DNA of 64,000 nt from the NCBI GenBank assembly GCA_017311315.1, contig CM029631.1:10102514-10166513 (forward strand). The letters run 5' to 3'. How positions within the stretch are numbered: the stretch's first letter is position 1; each line of letters begins with the position of its first letter. A program made the position numbers and the translations under genes. The notes under the pieces were generated by a model. It did no database searches. It worked only from the letters and a program-made list of their open reading frames with translations, and had not been told where the DNA came from. Source of the DNA: Dendrocalamus latiflorus. Lineage: Eukaryota > Streptophyta > Magnoliopsida > Poales > Poaceae. Below are positions 35,790-46,554 of the stretch, in pieces.

Positions 35790-37195
35790 ACGGCCGGCGG
35801 CGGGTAGCGGCGTAGCAGGCAAGCGCAGTTGAAAGAGGTCAGGTCCACGGCGGCACATCGGGAGTTGGCCTGATCCAACATCTTTGTTGTCTCTAGACAT
35901 TGGGTCCGGTCCGCCGTCTTTCTCAGCTTAGCGCACCGATTTGGGAGTGACCTAATCCATAGTCGTTGGATCCGATGTCCCCAACGTTGGCACATCGGAT
36001 CCGTCATCTCCGTTAAAAAAAGAACATAGCTCTCAGTAAATGAGAACAATTCGCAAGCAACCAGAAGCTGTCTGTCAATTTCGTCATACAACCAAACCTT
36101 ATTTTCTTTTGGCGATGGTGCAACCAATCATTTTGTACACCTTCTTGCACGAAAGCAACCATTTTTTGTTGCTGCCTTGCATTAATTGGACAAGGACGTG
36201 GCCAACAGATGATTTGTAGCTATGGTGGTCCATTGTCTAAAATTTATTTAACCGCTATAAATTTAACATGTCGGTACACAAGTATATGAATTACGAAATG
36301 CAATTAAGGGAAAAATGACATACGAACTTCATAAAATAGACGAATATAGCTTTCTTAACATAGAATTGAAATATTACATACTCATAGTAGTTGAAGAACA
36401 GTACGTCACTACTTCTTCTTCTTGTCAGGATATAAAGAGAACATCACATTAATTTTATATTAGAACATTAAATACATTCTATATTTATGGACAAAGCTAT
36501 TTTAAAAAATACATTTTATAAAGGAGTAGATCAGAAGAGTTTGCTTGCATGGGTAACTTCCTGAAAGCCGCATTTGGAGTAAACGCAAGCTAAGACAACA
36601 AATACCTATCTCGGCAAATTTACGAGACCGTTTACACCGACTTCTGTTCACAGAAGAAAGAAGGTAATATAAATATTTAACTTTCTAAAATAATTTCTCT
36701 ATTTCTCTCATCCTGAAAATAAGTTATGAGACACAGACATATCACTACCTCACTCTTCTCGCTCCTGTCTCGCACACGCATCTCTTTTTTATTTTCCCCA
36801 CCACTCGTATCCTCCCACTAAAAGTTTTTTTAGTCATTACTATTTATTTTAGCTAAAAACCATCAACTGTCGTTCAATATGAACATGCCAAGCTAGTCAT
36901 CGATTTTATTGTACATCTAGATGCCAAGCTAGCCAACGATTTTACTGTACATCTAGATTCCCAAGTTGCGTGTCATTAGCTTGACACATATAGAGCAAAT
37001 TAAATGATTTAGCGGGAGGTAAAATGTAGCTGTGATTCAACAAGTTTTTGCATTATGATCAAATACATGAAGGCCTCATTATCCGAGCGCAGGGTGGTCC
37101 GCGGCCCACAGGGACCACCCTGTAGCTCCGCCAGTGAACAGATCTCTTGCTATCAATCAACCGCCCATGCCCCTCGTCGACTACCGAGCGGGATT
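35790..37195. other. intergenic stretch
   Basis: No convincing gene is visible. A minus-strand frame at 35753-36127 has no recognisable motif. A 36-bp tandem repeat lies at 36885-36956. A short inverted repeat around 37090-37130 (CAGGGTGGTCC..GGACCACCCTG) is of unknown meaning. Confidence 0.4.
36885..36956. repeat. 36-bp tandem repeat, two copies
   Basis: Two units start ATGCCAAGCTAG (36885 and 36921) and end TGTACATCTAG. They differ at only a few positions. Confidence 0.85.
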
Positions 37196-37200
37196 CTCTG

Positions 37201-37497
37201 ACGTATCCTCTAAGCCATCCATTCTCAGATGAGTGGTCCAGATTTTTTTAGTTTTGATTTTTGTATTTCTAGTTTCTAGTTTTTTATTTTTATCTTTTTC
37301 TAGTTTTTTCTTTTTTATTTTTTTATTATCTGTGTTAAAATAACCTATTTTTTATAAATAAAAGATATGTTATTTTAACACAGATAATAAAAAAATAAAA
37401 AAGATAAAAAAAAAAAACTAAAAACTAGAAGTAAAAAAATTAAAACTAAAAAAAATCTGGACCACCCATCTGAGAATGGATGGCTCAGAGAATACGC
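37201..37497. mobile_element. 297-bp hairpin MITE
   Basis: It is an almost continuous inverted repeat. The left arm AAGCCATCCATTCTCAGATG is mirrored by CATCTGAGAATGGATGGCTC on the right. The T-rich and A-rich arms and ATTATCTGTGTTAAAATAAC with its complement close the centre. It lies about 200 bp beyond the stop codon of the WD40 gene. Target duplications could not be fixed. Confidence 0.75.
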
Positions 37498-37696
37498 GCC
37501 GCGTCAACTACCCACATCAGATCTCCGACCAGGTCAGGTCACCGCAATACATTTGATTTTCCTCCTCCTCAAAATTAATACATTCACAACCGTATATTCT
37601 ACGTATATGTACACTTTCTCGTTGCACTCTGCTACAGTACACGCGTGGCAGCACATTGTTCGTGCTTGCGCGCACTCTCGCGCGATTGCTTCGCCC

Positions 37697-39109
37697 TCAC
37701 GCAGCTGCCACACGGTTCAGCTCCGACGTCTGGTACGGTGCCCACGCTTGCACCGGCGGCGGCAGCGCCGGCCGTCCTTTCCACGCCCGCGACGCCCGCC
37801 GAGGCGTCGTTGGTTCTGTCCGCTCTTCCGCCGGCTCGGCCGCGTCGTCAGCTAGGCGCCACACCTTCACCGACCCGTCGAGGCTGCCGCTGTACACCAC
37901 GAACCGCCGCTCGCCGTCCGACTCCTCCTCGTCCATGGCCACGCACTTGACGGGCCCAGTGTGCCCGGCGAGCACGGCGATGCGGACGTGCTCCGGGCCC
38001 TCGCGCCGCCACACGCAGAGCGTCCGGTCGGCCGAGCCGCTCACGACGACGTCCCCGGCAACCGCGAGGCACATCACCGCCATCTTGTGTCCATTGAGCA
38101 CACCGCCGTACCTTGCCCCGCCGTGGACCCAGTGCCAGTAGGTGACATGCCCGTCCGACGAGCCGACGTACACGACACGGTCCTCGGGGGAGACGGCGAT
38201 GGCGGTGACCGCGCTCTCGCCCTTCCTGAGCACCCTCTCCAGCACGTGCCTCGTCGCGTCGCCATTCTCGGCCGCCTCCCGCCGCCACACCTTGACGGTC
38301 CCGTCTGCCGAGCCGGTGAACATGACGTTATCGAAGCCGGCCGCGGCCACGGTGTTGACGGCGTCGTCGTGCGCGCGCACCGACTCGAGGCACTTGGAAT
38401 CGGACACGCGCCACACCTTGAAGGTCCAGTCCCACGAGCCGGAGTAGAGCAGCCCGGCGGCCTCGTCGAGGCTGAGGCAGGACACGGCGTCGGAGTGCCG
38501 GAGCCACACCGCGCGCGCTCGGCGCCCCCGGCTCGTCTCGACGTAGCTCGACGGGTTGACGGAGCTCTTGAGGAAATCCGCGAGCCTGGGGAGCGATCCC
38601 ACCCGGCGGTGCACGGTGGGGTCGTCCGCGTCGGCGCGCCACACCCGGACCTTTCCGTCCTGGTGGCCGGTGAAGATGCGGCCATCGTTGGCGACGACGA
38701 TGGCCTTGACGAGGCCGCTCCCGGTCCTAAACCCCGCGAACTCGCGCCGGTCCCGCCACACCCGCACGTTCTCCGAATCCGTGCCGGTGTAGAGCACGTC
38801 TCCGGCGGCCGCCAGCGAGTAGACGTGCCCGTCCTCCTTGACCAGCGACTCGATGAGCCCGGTCGCCCCTGCCTCGGCGGCATCACCCCCGGCACCGAGG
38901 CCCGGGAGGTGCGCCCACGGCGACTTGGGCGGGGTCGACGCGCTGTATCGAGACGGCGTGGAGGCCGCGGAAGCGTATCCGTCCGTGGTGTTGCAGGACG
39001 AGGAGCTGTACCCGTCGTCGTCGGAGGTGGAGGAGGATGAGAAGGACTTTGGCGAGGAGAAGGCCGTGTCGGCGCAGAGGATGCGGAGGAGCTTCTTGTG
39101 GTTGCCCAT
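37697..39109 (-). CDS. Jingubang-like WD40 repeat protein
   Basis: A single exon encodes 470 aa beginning MGNHKKLLRILCADTAFSSP. A Ser-rich tail (about residues 18-70) precedes seven WD40 blades. The blade ends are VRVWRDR, VRVWRAD, FKVWRVSD, VKVWRRE, VTYWHW, LCVWRRE and VKVWRLAD. Several blades start with GH or AH, and the SWDWTFKVW blade is typical of plant Jingubang (JGB) proteins. WD40 propellers act as protein-binding scaffolds. Arabidopsis JGB restrains pollen germination in wet conditions; the role here is inferred. The frame stays open 124 codons upstream, but the start chosen is the conserved MGN and lies downstream of a TATA box. Confidence 0.88.
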   Translation of the reverse strand: MGNHKKLLRILCADTAFSSPKSFSSSSTSDDDGYSSSSCNTTDGYASAASTPSRYSASTPPKSPWAHLPGLGAGGDAAEAGATGLIESLVKEDGHVYSLAAAGDVLYTGTDSENVRVWRDRREFAGFRTGSGLVKAIVVANDGRIFTGHQDGKVRVWRADADDPTVHRRVGSLPRLADFLKSSVNPSSYVETSRGRRARAVWLRHSDAVSCLSLDEAAGLLYSGSWDWTFKVWRVSDSKCLESVRAHDDAVNTVAAAGFDNVMFTGSADGTVKVWRREAAENGDATRHVLERVLRKGESAVTAIAVSPEDRVVYVGSSDGHVTYWHWVHGGARYGGVLNGHKMAVMCLAVAGDVVVSGSADRTLCVWRREGPEHVRIAVLAGHTGPVKCVAMDEEESDGERRFVVYSGSLDGSVKVWRLADDAAEPAEERTEPTTPRRASRAWKGRPALPPPVQAWAPYQTSELNRVAAA

Positions 39110-39304
39110 GGTGATGGGTGTGAAGTGTGATCTCGATCGACCTGTTTGCGCGGCGCGGCTGATGCTTTTCAAGGTGGTGGCGGAATGACCTGCCTCGCAA
39201 GGAACCCAAGACCGAAAGGGAGAAGAATAGGAGGCTATGGTACGTGCATAGCTAGCTAGAGGGAGCTTGCGAGGCTGGAGGAGGAGAATTCGGAGCAGCG
39301 GCAG

Positions 39305-39312
39305 TATATATA
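39305..39312 (-). promoter_or_regulatory. TATA box of the WD40 gene
   Basis: TATATATA lies about 196 bp upstream of the chosen ATG on the minus strand. It is followed by a GC-rich leader, which argues that the upstream in-frame codons are not translated. Confidence 0.55.
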
Positions 39313-39401
39313 CGCGCGCGTAGAGACGGATAGGGAGAAGGGAGATGCCGTGGGTGGCACGACGTCGCGACAGGCGGATCCCGGCTCGTCGATCTAAGGA
39401 A

Positions 39402-39630
39402 GGGTTTGGTTGGAGTGATGAAAGTGAAATGGGATGTGATGGAATATGATGAGATGGTTTCACAAAAACATGGTCCAGCATCTAAGAAGAATATTCTTTA
39501 AATTTGCACAGGCTCATCCCACTTTGGACCATTCCATCCCACCCAATCCCTCAAACCAAACACGTGGATAGGCTTGGTCAAAGGAACCATCCCATTCCAT
39601 CCCACCCCATCCCTCAAACCAAACACACCC
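39402..39630. mobile_element. 229-bp MITE upstream of the WD40 gene
   Basis: It starts GGGTTTGGTTGGAGTG and ends AAACCAAACACACCC. It is flanked by identical 8-bp CTAAGGAA (39394-39401 and 39631-39638). The word CCCTCAAACCAAACAC occurs twice, inside (about 39549) and at the right end. Confidence 0.82.
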
Positions 39631-39725
39631 CTAAGGAAGGGTTCTGGGAGCCACCAGCGTCTTGAAAGTTGAAAGAGATTCTGAGCGCCTTACCTCTTCC
39701 CTTGGGCCCTTCCTCGTATTTTACC

Positions 39726-40579
39726 TAGGCCTGGGCATTCGGGTTACCCGATTTTTTCGGGTCGGGTAGTTCGGGTAATTCGAAATTCGGGTAATGAAAA
39801 TTGCTACTCGATATTAGCCCCAAAAAACACTACCCGCAATTTCGGGTATCCGATAATTCGGGTTCGGGTATGCCCGATATACCCGAATTCACAGAAAACC
39901 AGCAAACTGCACAGAATTTGCACATAATTTCAGCAGCAATTTGCATAGAATTTTAGCAGCAATTTGCATAGAATAATATATCACAGGCAGTTGTTCAAAC
40001 AGAGAGAATCATATACTAACAAAATGATAAGTTCAAGTGTTCAAACACATACACATTACACAACACACAAGAACAAGTGACTGTCCAGACTAATTTCGGT
40101 TAGTTCGGGTACCGGGGGATATTACCTGAACTACCCAAACTAATTTCGGGTAATCAGAATCGCTATCCGAATTTTGGATCGGGTACCTCGAGTTCGGGTT
40201 CGGGTATGCCCGATATAGCCAAATTCACAGAAAACCAGCAAACTGCACAGAATTTGCACATAATTTCAGCAGCAATTTGCATAGAATTTTAGCAGCAATT
40301 TGCATAGAATAATATATCACAGGCAGTTGTTCAAACAGAGAGAATCATATACTAACAAAATGATAAGTTCAAGTGTTCAAACACATACGCATTACACAAC
40401 ACACAAGAACAAGTGACTGTCCAGACTAATTTCGGGTAGTTCGGGTACCGGGGGATATTACCTGAACTACCCAAACTAATTTCGGGTAATCAGAATCGCT
40501 ATCCGAATTTTGGATCGGGTACCTCGGGTTCGGGTCCGGGTAATTCGGGTACGGGTAACGGGTATTTTGCCCAGGCCTA
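39726..40579. mobile_element. 854-bp hAT element with internal tandem duplication
   Basis: The ends TAGGCCTGGGCA and TGCCCAGGCCTA are inverted, differing only by an inner base or two. They are flanked by identical 8-bp ATTTTACC (39718-39725 and 40580-40587). Subterminal regions are packed with CGGGTA words. About 336 bp of the interior is repeated in tandem; for example TATGCCCGATATA occurs at 39869 and again at 40205. There is no transposase frame. Confidence 0.92.
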
Positions 40580-40821
40580 ATTTTACCATATGTCAAGCAA
40601 GAATCTTAAGGGTATTCCTTTCCCCCATTGATTCTTCTCTCCAAGCAGCCTCCTTCCCTAATCTCCTATATCGCCAGGAATGATGCACCGCTCCTCCCAC
40701 GCCCACCACCTCCTCTGGCGCCACCGACTCTGACCATATCGCCTACGTCACCACCTCACCGTTAAAGAAACAAGCCAAGTGGAGTGGAGAGGGGAAGGCA
40801 GACGAGAGGAGAGGAGCTAGT

Positions 40822-41380
40822 ATGACATCGGGGACGGCGGTGGTGGCGGCTGGAGGGGTGGGGTGGACGCCGACGTGGAAGGAGTGAGAGAACAACAAGC
40901 ATCAGGAATGGTGGCGGTGGGCCATCGCCGCCAAGATCTTCACCGGCCTCCACGCGCTCGGCAACTACAAGCTCCCTAAGCACTGGCACTCTACCGTGAG
41001 GCCGGCTGGGTCGTCGAGGACGATGGCACCACCTACCGCAAGGTGAGAACTTTCGATCTGGCCTCTTGATTGATCGATCTGCTACTACTCTCTCCATTTC
41101 CTGGATCTTGCGTGTGTAGATCTAGATCAAGTTGAGCTCCGGTTCTTGGTTCTTGGCTGCAGGGTTGCAAGCAGCCGCCGTCGAGGCCGGTTGGTGGGCC
41201 ATGTCGGCGGATATGAGCCCCTGCTCGTCCTCATGGCTTCTCAGTGCGCCGTCATCGTCGTTCCCGAGCCCGGTGCCGTCCTACTACATGAGCCCGACAT
41301 CGTCGAGCTTCCCAAGCCCCATGCGCCTCGACAATTCGAGCCCGTCTTGTCTCCTCCTGTCCCTTGGCGAGCTCCTCTAG
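40822..41380 (+). pseudogene. BES1/BZR1-type transcription factor pseudogene
   Basis: The first part begins MTSGTAVVAAGGVGWTPTWK. It hits a stop where the family has KERENN, then continues AIAAKIFTGLHALGNYKLPK. The conserved stretch that should follow (NNEVLKALCR in the family) is missing, with a frame change before EAGWVVEDDGTTYRK. A GT..AG intron remains (41043-41162), then GCK. A later frame reads MSPCSSSWLLSAPSSSFPSP and SSSFPSPMRLDNSSPSCLL, matching the Ser-rich phosphorylation region. BZR1 proteins are brassinosteroid-response DNA-binding factors. This copy cannot make one. It ends soon after with a stop. Confidence 0.87.
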
Positions 41381-41389
41381 CTTAGAGAG

Positions 41390-42515
41390 AGGGCGGCGAC
41401 GGCTGGTCGGGTCGGTGGTGCCAGAGGAGGTGGTAGGCGCGGGAGGAGTGGTGCATCCATTCCCAACAACAGAGGAGACAAGGAAAGGAGGCGGCTTAGG
41501 GAGGAATTGGTGGGGAAAGGAAGGCCCTCAAGATTCGTGCTTCACACATGGCAAAATCTTAGGGAGGACCTAGAATGCATTCTAATAAAAATATGGAAGC
41601 ATAATCCTTAGCCTATCTAAAATCACTTTCCGGAACTCCTCATCAGGACGATGTTCTCCTTTCTCAACGTAGAACATGTTCAAATCAAAATCATGGTCGA
41701 CTTTGTTCTCAACGTCTCCTTCCTCAACGTAGGCCTGATTCAGATCAAACTCAGGCACAACTTTTCTGGTCTTGTGGTCCTCCATCAGTAATTTCTATCT
41801 TCGCCTTCACACCAACCTTTCCCTTTAAAGCGGTTGCATGCTCTTTGTTTTCTGTGGTGAATGGGGTGGTTTTGATCCCACCAATCTGTTCTTCTTATAT
41901 AAGAAACTCATACAAAAAAGAGGGAAATATCCCGCTTCGGATTGAACACATGGACTGAAAAATATGCTTCCCCCATGCGAGGTAAACACAACATGCACAC
42001 ATTTTTGACATGTCTGTCGTACATTTGGTTTATTAGATAAGTTAGAATGGTATTTTTGGGATTTGATTTGTTATGCATATCAAATCGCTGACAAGACTAT
42101 CATGCTTTTAAGATGAATCTGTGATAGTGCGGTCAAGGAAACGGTAACTACCAATATTCGGACTGAACGGACGATGCCAGCGTGGGGTCTCCTAAAGAAC
42201 GCCGATAGGACTGTCGGATATGCACACAGTAATGGCGAGTGTACTGTTGGTAATGTCATCTCCGACAAGGCTATTGGACATCTAAATTGGTTGCACATGA
42301 GGGCTGTTGGAAATCAATAAAGCTGTTGGCGAAAATTGCAGCTCGTGTAGCGAGGAGGCAACGGCGGTCAATCTCAAGGTCTCGGCGTCAGTGGGAACGA
42401 TAAATCTGACGGGTAAGACTCACCCAGTGCCCCACCCCACTGCTGCCACTGTGATGCCCTCTTCCTGTGGCCACCAGAGAAAGAAGAGACAGAGGAGCTA
42501 GAGGAGTTGGCCGAT
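41390..42515. other. intergenic stretch
   Basis: The GC-rich part (41390-41560) may be further debris of the BZR1-like copy. After 41800 the sequence is AT-richer. Frames near 42300-42500 lead into the ankyrin-type fragment of segment B. Confidence 0.4.
41582..41785 (-). CDS. unrecognised 67-aa reading frame with FDLN motifs
   Basis: The translation MEDHKTRKVVPEFDLNQAYV continues with VDHDFDLNMFYVEKGEHRPD. FDLN repeats of this kind occur near the N-termini of some plant transposases and in EAR repression motifs, but nothing else identifies it. It is probably a transposon fragment and not a functional gene. Confidence 0.2.
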   Translation of the reverse strand: MEDHKTRKVVPEFDLNQAYVEEGDVENKVDHDFDLNMFYVEKGEHRPDEEFRKVILDRLRIMLPYFY

Positions 42516-42521
42516 GGTGCC

Positions 42522-43655
42522 ATGCTGGTCGACAGGAAGCTGGGTCTGGCCTGCATGCGAAACAGTGAGCAGCAGTCGCCGCTGCATATCGCCACCAACT
42601 GTATATGGCTCAACGGAGGCCATCAGGGAAATTCTGGACCAGTGCCCAGATGCTGCCAGAGATAGTTTTTGATATTTTCTACAACTTGACAATTTTTTTT
42701 GTGCACGGAAGTTTCTAGAAGGTGCGTGAGGAAAACAAATTTATGTTTGCACTTCGAACTCTTGCTCAGCTCGGTTTTGATTCAAGGTTGAGAGACCAGG
42801 TTAGAACTCGGCTCAATTTAGGCTCCAGGAAAAGCTTGGGTCGAGCCTAGCTCACGCCGAGTTCGAGTACTTCCACGTGCCTTACTTGTACCGGAGTTGT
42901 ATACTACACTTAACAAGTTGGAAACTCTTAAGTGGTTTACATAAGCTACTTCTAAAGGAAGTTAGATGGTAAGTTAAGCTAGTTGTAAATGTTGTTCCTT
43001 ACCACTGTTTACTGTCCATGAGCGTCGCTCCGTCGGTGTTACTGGGCTGCATGGCAAACTCGATTGCCACCGCTGGTTCTTCACACGAGTTTCGCTGCTG
43101 CTCGATGGTTTCTGAAGGGAAGGTACCCCCGGCCGACTAGTTTACATGCATCTGAACCACCCGAGCAGCTGAAAAGGATGGATGTGGTTAGGGCGATGCC
43201 CAGCAAGCCTGGTGGGTCGGTGCACTGCCGAGTTGCATTGCTACAGAGGGAATCCTCCGCTGCCATGCGAATTCCCTGTTCCAGGACGACCGGGCGGACG
43301 GCCCCGAAAGGGAGATTCAGAAAGCTACCGTTTTTAAATGCAATCCTTTTACTACATTCTGCACACGCTGCTACTAGCGACTTTGCTGTAATTGATGTTT
43401 GAGCCGTTGATACTTCCTCACTTAATACTTTGGCCAAGTGACGTCGTCGTCGGGAAAGATCTGGATTCCTGCGGTTGTATTTCGTGCTTCCATTGAAGCT
43501 GGTCTCAGGCGGCCTAATGATAAAGAAAAAAGAAAAAAAATCTTTATGTACGAGACACCGTATCAAATTATGAATATATAATTAGAGGAAGAACATAACT
43601 CTCTGGGCATGCTTGAAGAAGAGCAAGCCATAACAGACCACATCCTCAATTAGTA
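42522..43655 (+). repeat. duplicated segment B (ankyrin-type fragment)
   Basis: It is collinear with segment A (32063-33990). The first block keeps more of the ankyrin-like frame (RNSEQQSPLHIAT, typical of the first ankyrin repeat of plant ankyrin proteins), then breaks. It lacks the 332-bp insert and two other stretches found in A. The closing block (43191-43655) carries GCACTGCCGAGTTGCATTGC and CCTGCGGTTGTATTTCGTGC, as in A. Stops and frame changes show it is pseudogenic. Confidence 0.85.
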
Positions 43656-43864
43656 CTCAGCACTTTTCCGTTTCAACTCGGATCAAGCATCTCAGATTGA
43701 CGACACCTTGGTAGAACACGTGGAGGCAGTGTTCCAGTCTTTACCATTGCTCCGGAATCTCTACGATCACTCTATGACCGCTATAACCATTTTCTGTAAC
43801 CGTACGACCACGTATAAGTGGCTATGACCACCTCCTGAGTCGCTACGACCGCTGAGACCTCCTT

Positions 43865-44090
43865 CACTATTCAACAATTTCACCTTTTTTGAGCTTTTTT
43901 GTCGGTTCTTTTTTCCCATATTTGTTTGTACTATCTGTGACGGGTTAACCTATTTTTTATTTTAAATTTTTTAAATTTAATTATGCCAAATAAGCTACCG
44001 ATAACTACAGTATTTTTTAGTTAGCTACGCACCTTTTAGCCATAAATCACTTAAAATAAACTTTTTTTAAGTAGGGTCTTAGTTTCTGAC
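43865..44090. repeat. dispersed repeat family R, copy 2
   Basis: It shares GGTTCTTTTTTCCCATATTTG, then TGACGGGTTAACCTATTTTT, then TTAAATTTAATTATGCC, then AAATAAGC, then AGCCATAA with copy 1 in the same order. It is non-coding. Confidence 0.7.
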
Positions 44091-45364
44091 CTTATTTTGT
44101 GTGCGCTCATAGAAGGAAGAACACGTGCATGGCTTTTTAGGCAAGGGGTGTCCAAGTGCTACATGCTCTTGTCCGAACGGACGGGTAGAGTTGGCTCGGG
44201 AGACAGACGGCAAGCACGTACATATATGTGCTATTGTGTGCGTGTGTTCGTATGGATTTCGTACGCACGGAGAGCCAAGAACTTTTCAAGTGATTCTCGG
44301 AGCAGCTGACCTTGGTGACGTTGCTTGCATAAAACAAAAGTTAAATTGGCCTCTCATAAATGGTGTCAGTTAGGTGCCGGCGCCACGTGCGTACGTGGCG
44401 GGATCACGACGGCACTTTCGCTTCCCTATCAGCCCGCACACCGCAGGATTCGTGACTCCGGTTCATTCCCGGCCCGGTAAACCTGTGGCCCGGCCGGCAG
44501 CTAGGTATCACATGGATTCTTTCAGACTTTTAATTCTTCGTTTATGGTTTTAAATTCTAACTTTTGTGAGAGAGATTTGAAGAGAGAGACAATCGAATAA
44601 AATTTTAGCCGGTATAGTTGAAATAGATACAGTGTGTAATACAATTGATTAGTACACCCCATCTTAAAAAATACACCGTTTGAAAGTTAGTTACTATAAC
44701 AAAAGTAAAAAGCCAAAGCCTAAGCCAAAATAAACCTAGCCAATTCGTTGGCTAGGAGGATGCAGTACACACGTCGACGTCGAGGCATCATCGCCGTTGG
44801 GGTCTCTCTATGTATACATTATATTTTTGAGTGTACCACTAAACAAATTTAATATACTCCTTCATTACCTTATGTATACTCGTATACTAATTCTAAGATA
44901 CTTAATGCCAAGCATATAAAAAAATTGCAATGAAGCACATAATTTTTGACATATTTTGTTAATACCTTTATATTCATATATAAAAAAGAATATATTAAAA
45001 AAATTATGGAAAATATAATCTTTATATATATATATTATCTAGATGGTCTTATATATTTATACATCATATGTTACTCTTCATTACATGAGATATTTATTAC
45101 TTTATAAGATGTGGTATAGGGTATTAAAAAAAAGGCTTGCTTTAATTTCTTTCCGTGTACGTTGCTTTGTCCATCGTGAGGGCAATCGATCGCCTGATTG
45201 GGGCCAACGCGCGATCACCCAGAGCCCACCACGTACATATTCAGCTTGCGTATTGAGCGAGCTACCAATGCATGCACCAAACGAAGCAATAGCACAATTA
45301 TAGATTCACATCTACAGTACCCTGCTGATATTGGAGTGCTAGCCTTGGTTGTCCGATCACTGAA

Positions 45365-45655
45365 AACTTGACCTCGCTTATTTCAGCTTAAACTTCTGGC
45401 TTCTAACTTATTTTTAACTATTCGTAAATTCCGTCGTTTTCTATTTTTTTTTGGCTTTTTAAAGCTTTTTTACCGGTTCTTTTGTTCCGTATTCATTTAT
45501 ATTATTCGTGATGAGCTAATCAGTTTTTCTATTTTTAAATTTTTTAAATTTAGTTACACCAAATAAGTTACCATTAGTTACAGTGTAATTTCAACCAGTT
45601 ACAATATAATTTCAGCTATAAACTAGCTTATTTTAGTCCAACCGAGTTGCACCTA
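45365..45655. repeat. dispersed repeat family R, copy 3
   Basis: The same order of words is present in divergent form: CTTCTGGCTTCTAACTTATT, then CGGTTCTTTTGTTCCG, then GTGATGAGCTAATCAG, then TTTAAATTTAGTTACACC, then AAATAAG. Copy 3 keeps more of the left part than copy 2. Confidence 0.68.
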
Positions 45656-45734
45656 AATCTTTAAGCTCTAAGTCTCTGCTGACGTCATCCATAATGCTAC
45701 TCTCACTCGTGAGCAACTTCAGCAGTAAGGGCCT

Positions 45735-46019
45735 GGGCTTGTTTAGATGGAATTCCTACGAAACCGTGGGTGGTGAACAGTATTCCTGTGGAATTTCTTT
45801 AGGCCCTGTTTGGAATGCGGGAATTTTTCCCGATTCCTGCGGGAATTGAACTGTTTCCTACAAAATTCCTGCAAAATTCATGTGAAATTCCTCTGTTCCA
45901 AACAGGCCCTTAATCGCTTCCTGCCAACCAAACGGCATCTTCAGTCGCCATTCCAAATTCCAATGGATTCTTGTTTCCTACGATTTCCACGCGAAAAACC
46001 TTGGTTCCAAACGGGCCGA
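45735..46019. mobile_element. MITE disrupted by a second MITE
   Basis: The outer element runs from GGCCTGGGCTTGTTTAGATG to GGTTCCAAACGGGCC at the right, with AATTCC words near both ends. The interior is interrupted by the 108-bp element at 45802-45909. Outer target duplications were not resolved. Confidence 0.5.
45802..45909. mobile_element. 108-bp Tourist-like MITE, nested
   Basis: It starts GGCCCTGTTTGGAA and ends TTCCAAACAGGCCC. It has TTA on each side (45799-45801 and 45910-45912). It is non-coding. Confidence 0.8.
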
Positions 46020-46554
46020 CGTCTGTTTGGATGGAGAGTAGGCAGCGCTTTTATCTTGAGTTTGTTATACACTGCTACTCCCACCGTTTAATGAGAAATA
46101 ACTATATATATCTCTATTAAATCATATAACATAGTCGCTTAATATCCTCGGCCCGCTGGCCGTCCCATGCCACGGCTACATCCTCGAGCCGCCGCCGCCG
46201 CCGCCGAAAGAGCCGCGTCTCGGTGGTGGGGAAGTGGTGGATTATCCCTGGGCGGAGGCGGAGCACTGCGATGGTCTCAGCGACGCTGAGAGTACAGGCT
46301 CGAACTCGGTCGAGGTGTGGCAAGAGGAACAAGAGCTGAGGTGTTCTTGTTCGAGTACGTAGTTTGTCTGTGCAATGTACGCCACTAGCTTGTCTTGTAT
46401 ACGAGGCATTGATGCCCATGGATGTATTGTGCCGGTTCTATTTTATTAAAAATAGCTTATATGTTAGCAAGTTAACCGTCGTGTTTAATCCAAGGAAAAA
46501 CTGTCTGTTAGATTATGCGTTTACCATGCATCAATTTTTTGTTTAGACAAAAAT

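Larger units (their letters stand above)
43660..46550. other. intergenic, repeat-rich stretch
   Basis: No gene was recognised. It holds two copies of family R, a nested pair of MITEs, an AT-rich low-complexity run (about 44830-45060) and a GC-rich patch at 46140-46350 that is open on the minus strand but has no motif. Confidence 0.45.

Noticed and set aside
37961..39040. A 359-codon plus-strand open frame opposite the WD40 gene
   Set aside because: It is a mirror of GC-rich codons of the real minus-strand gene. Its translation has no motif, while the minus strand shows seven WD40 blades.
39110..39481. A 124-codon N-terminal extension of the WD40 frame
   Set aside because: The added part has no similarity to the family and spans the TATA box, so it is promoter and 5' UTR.
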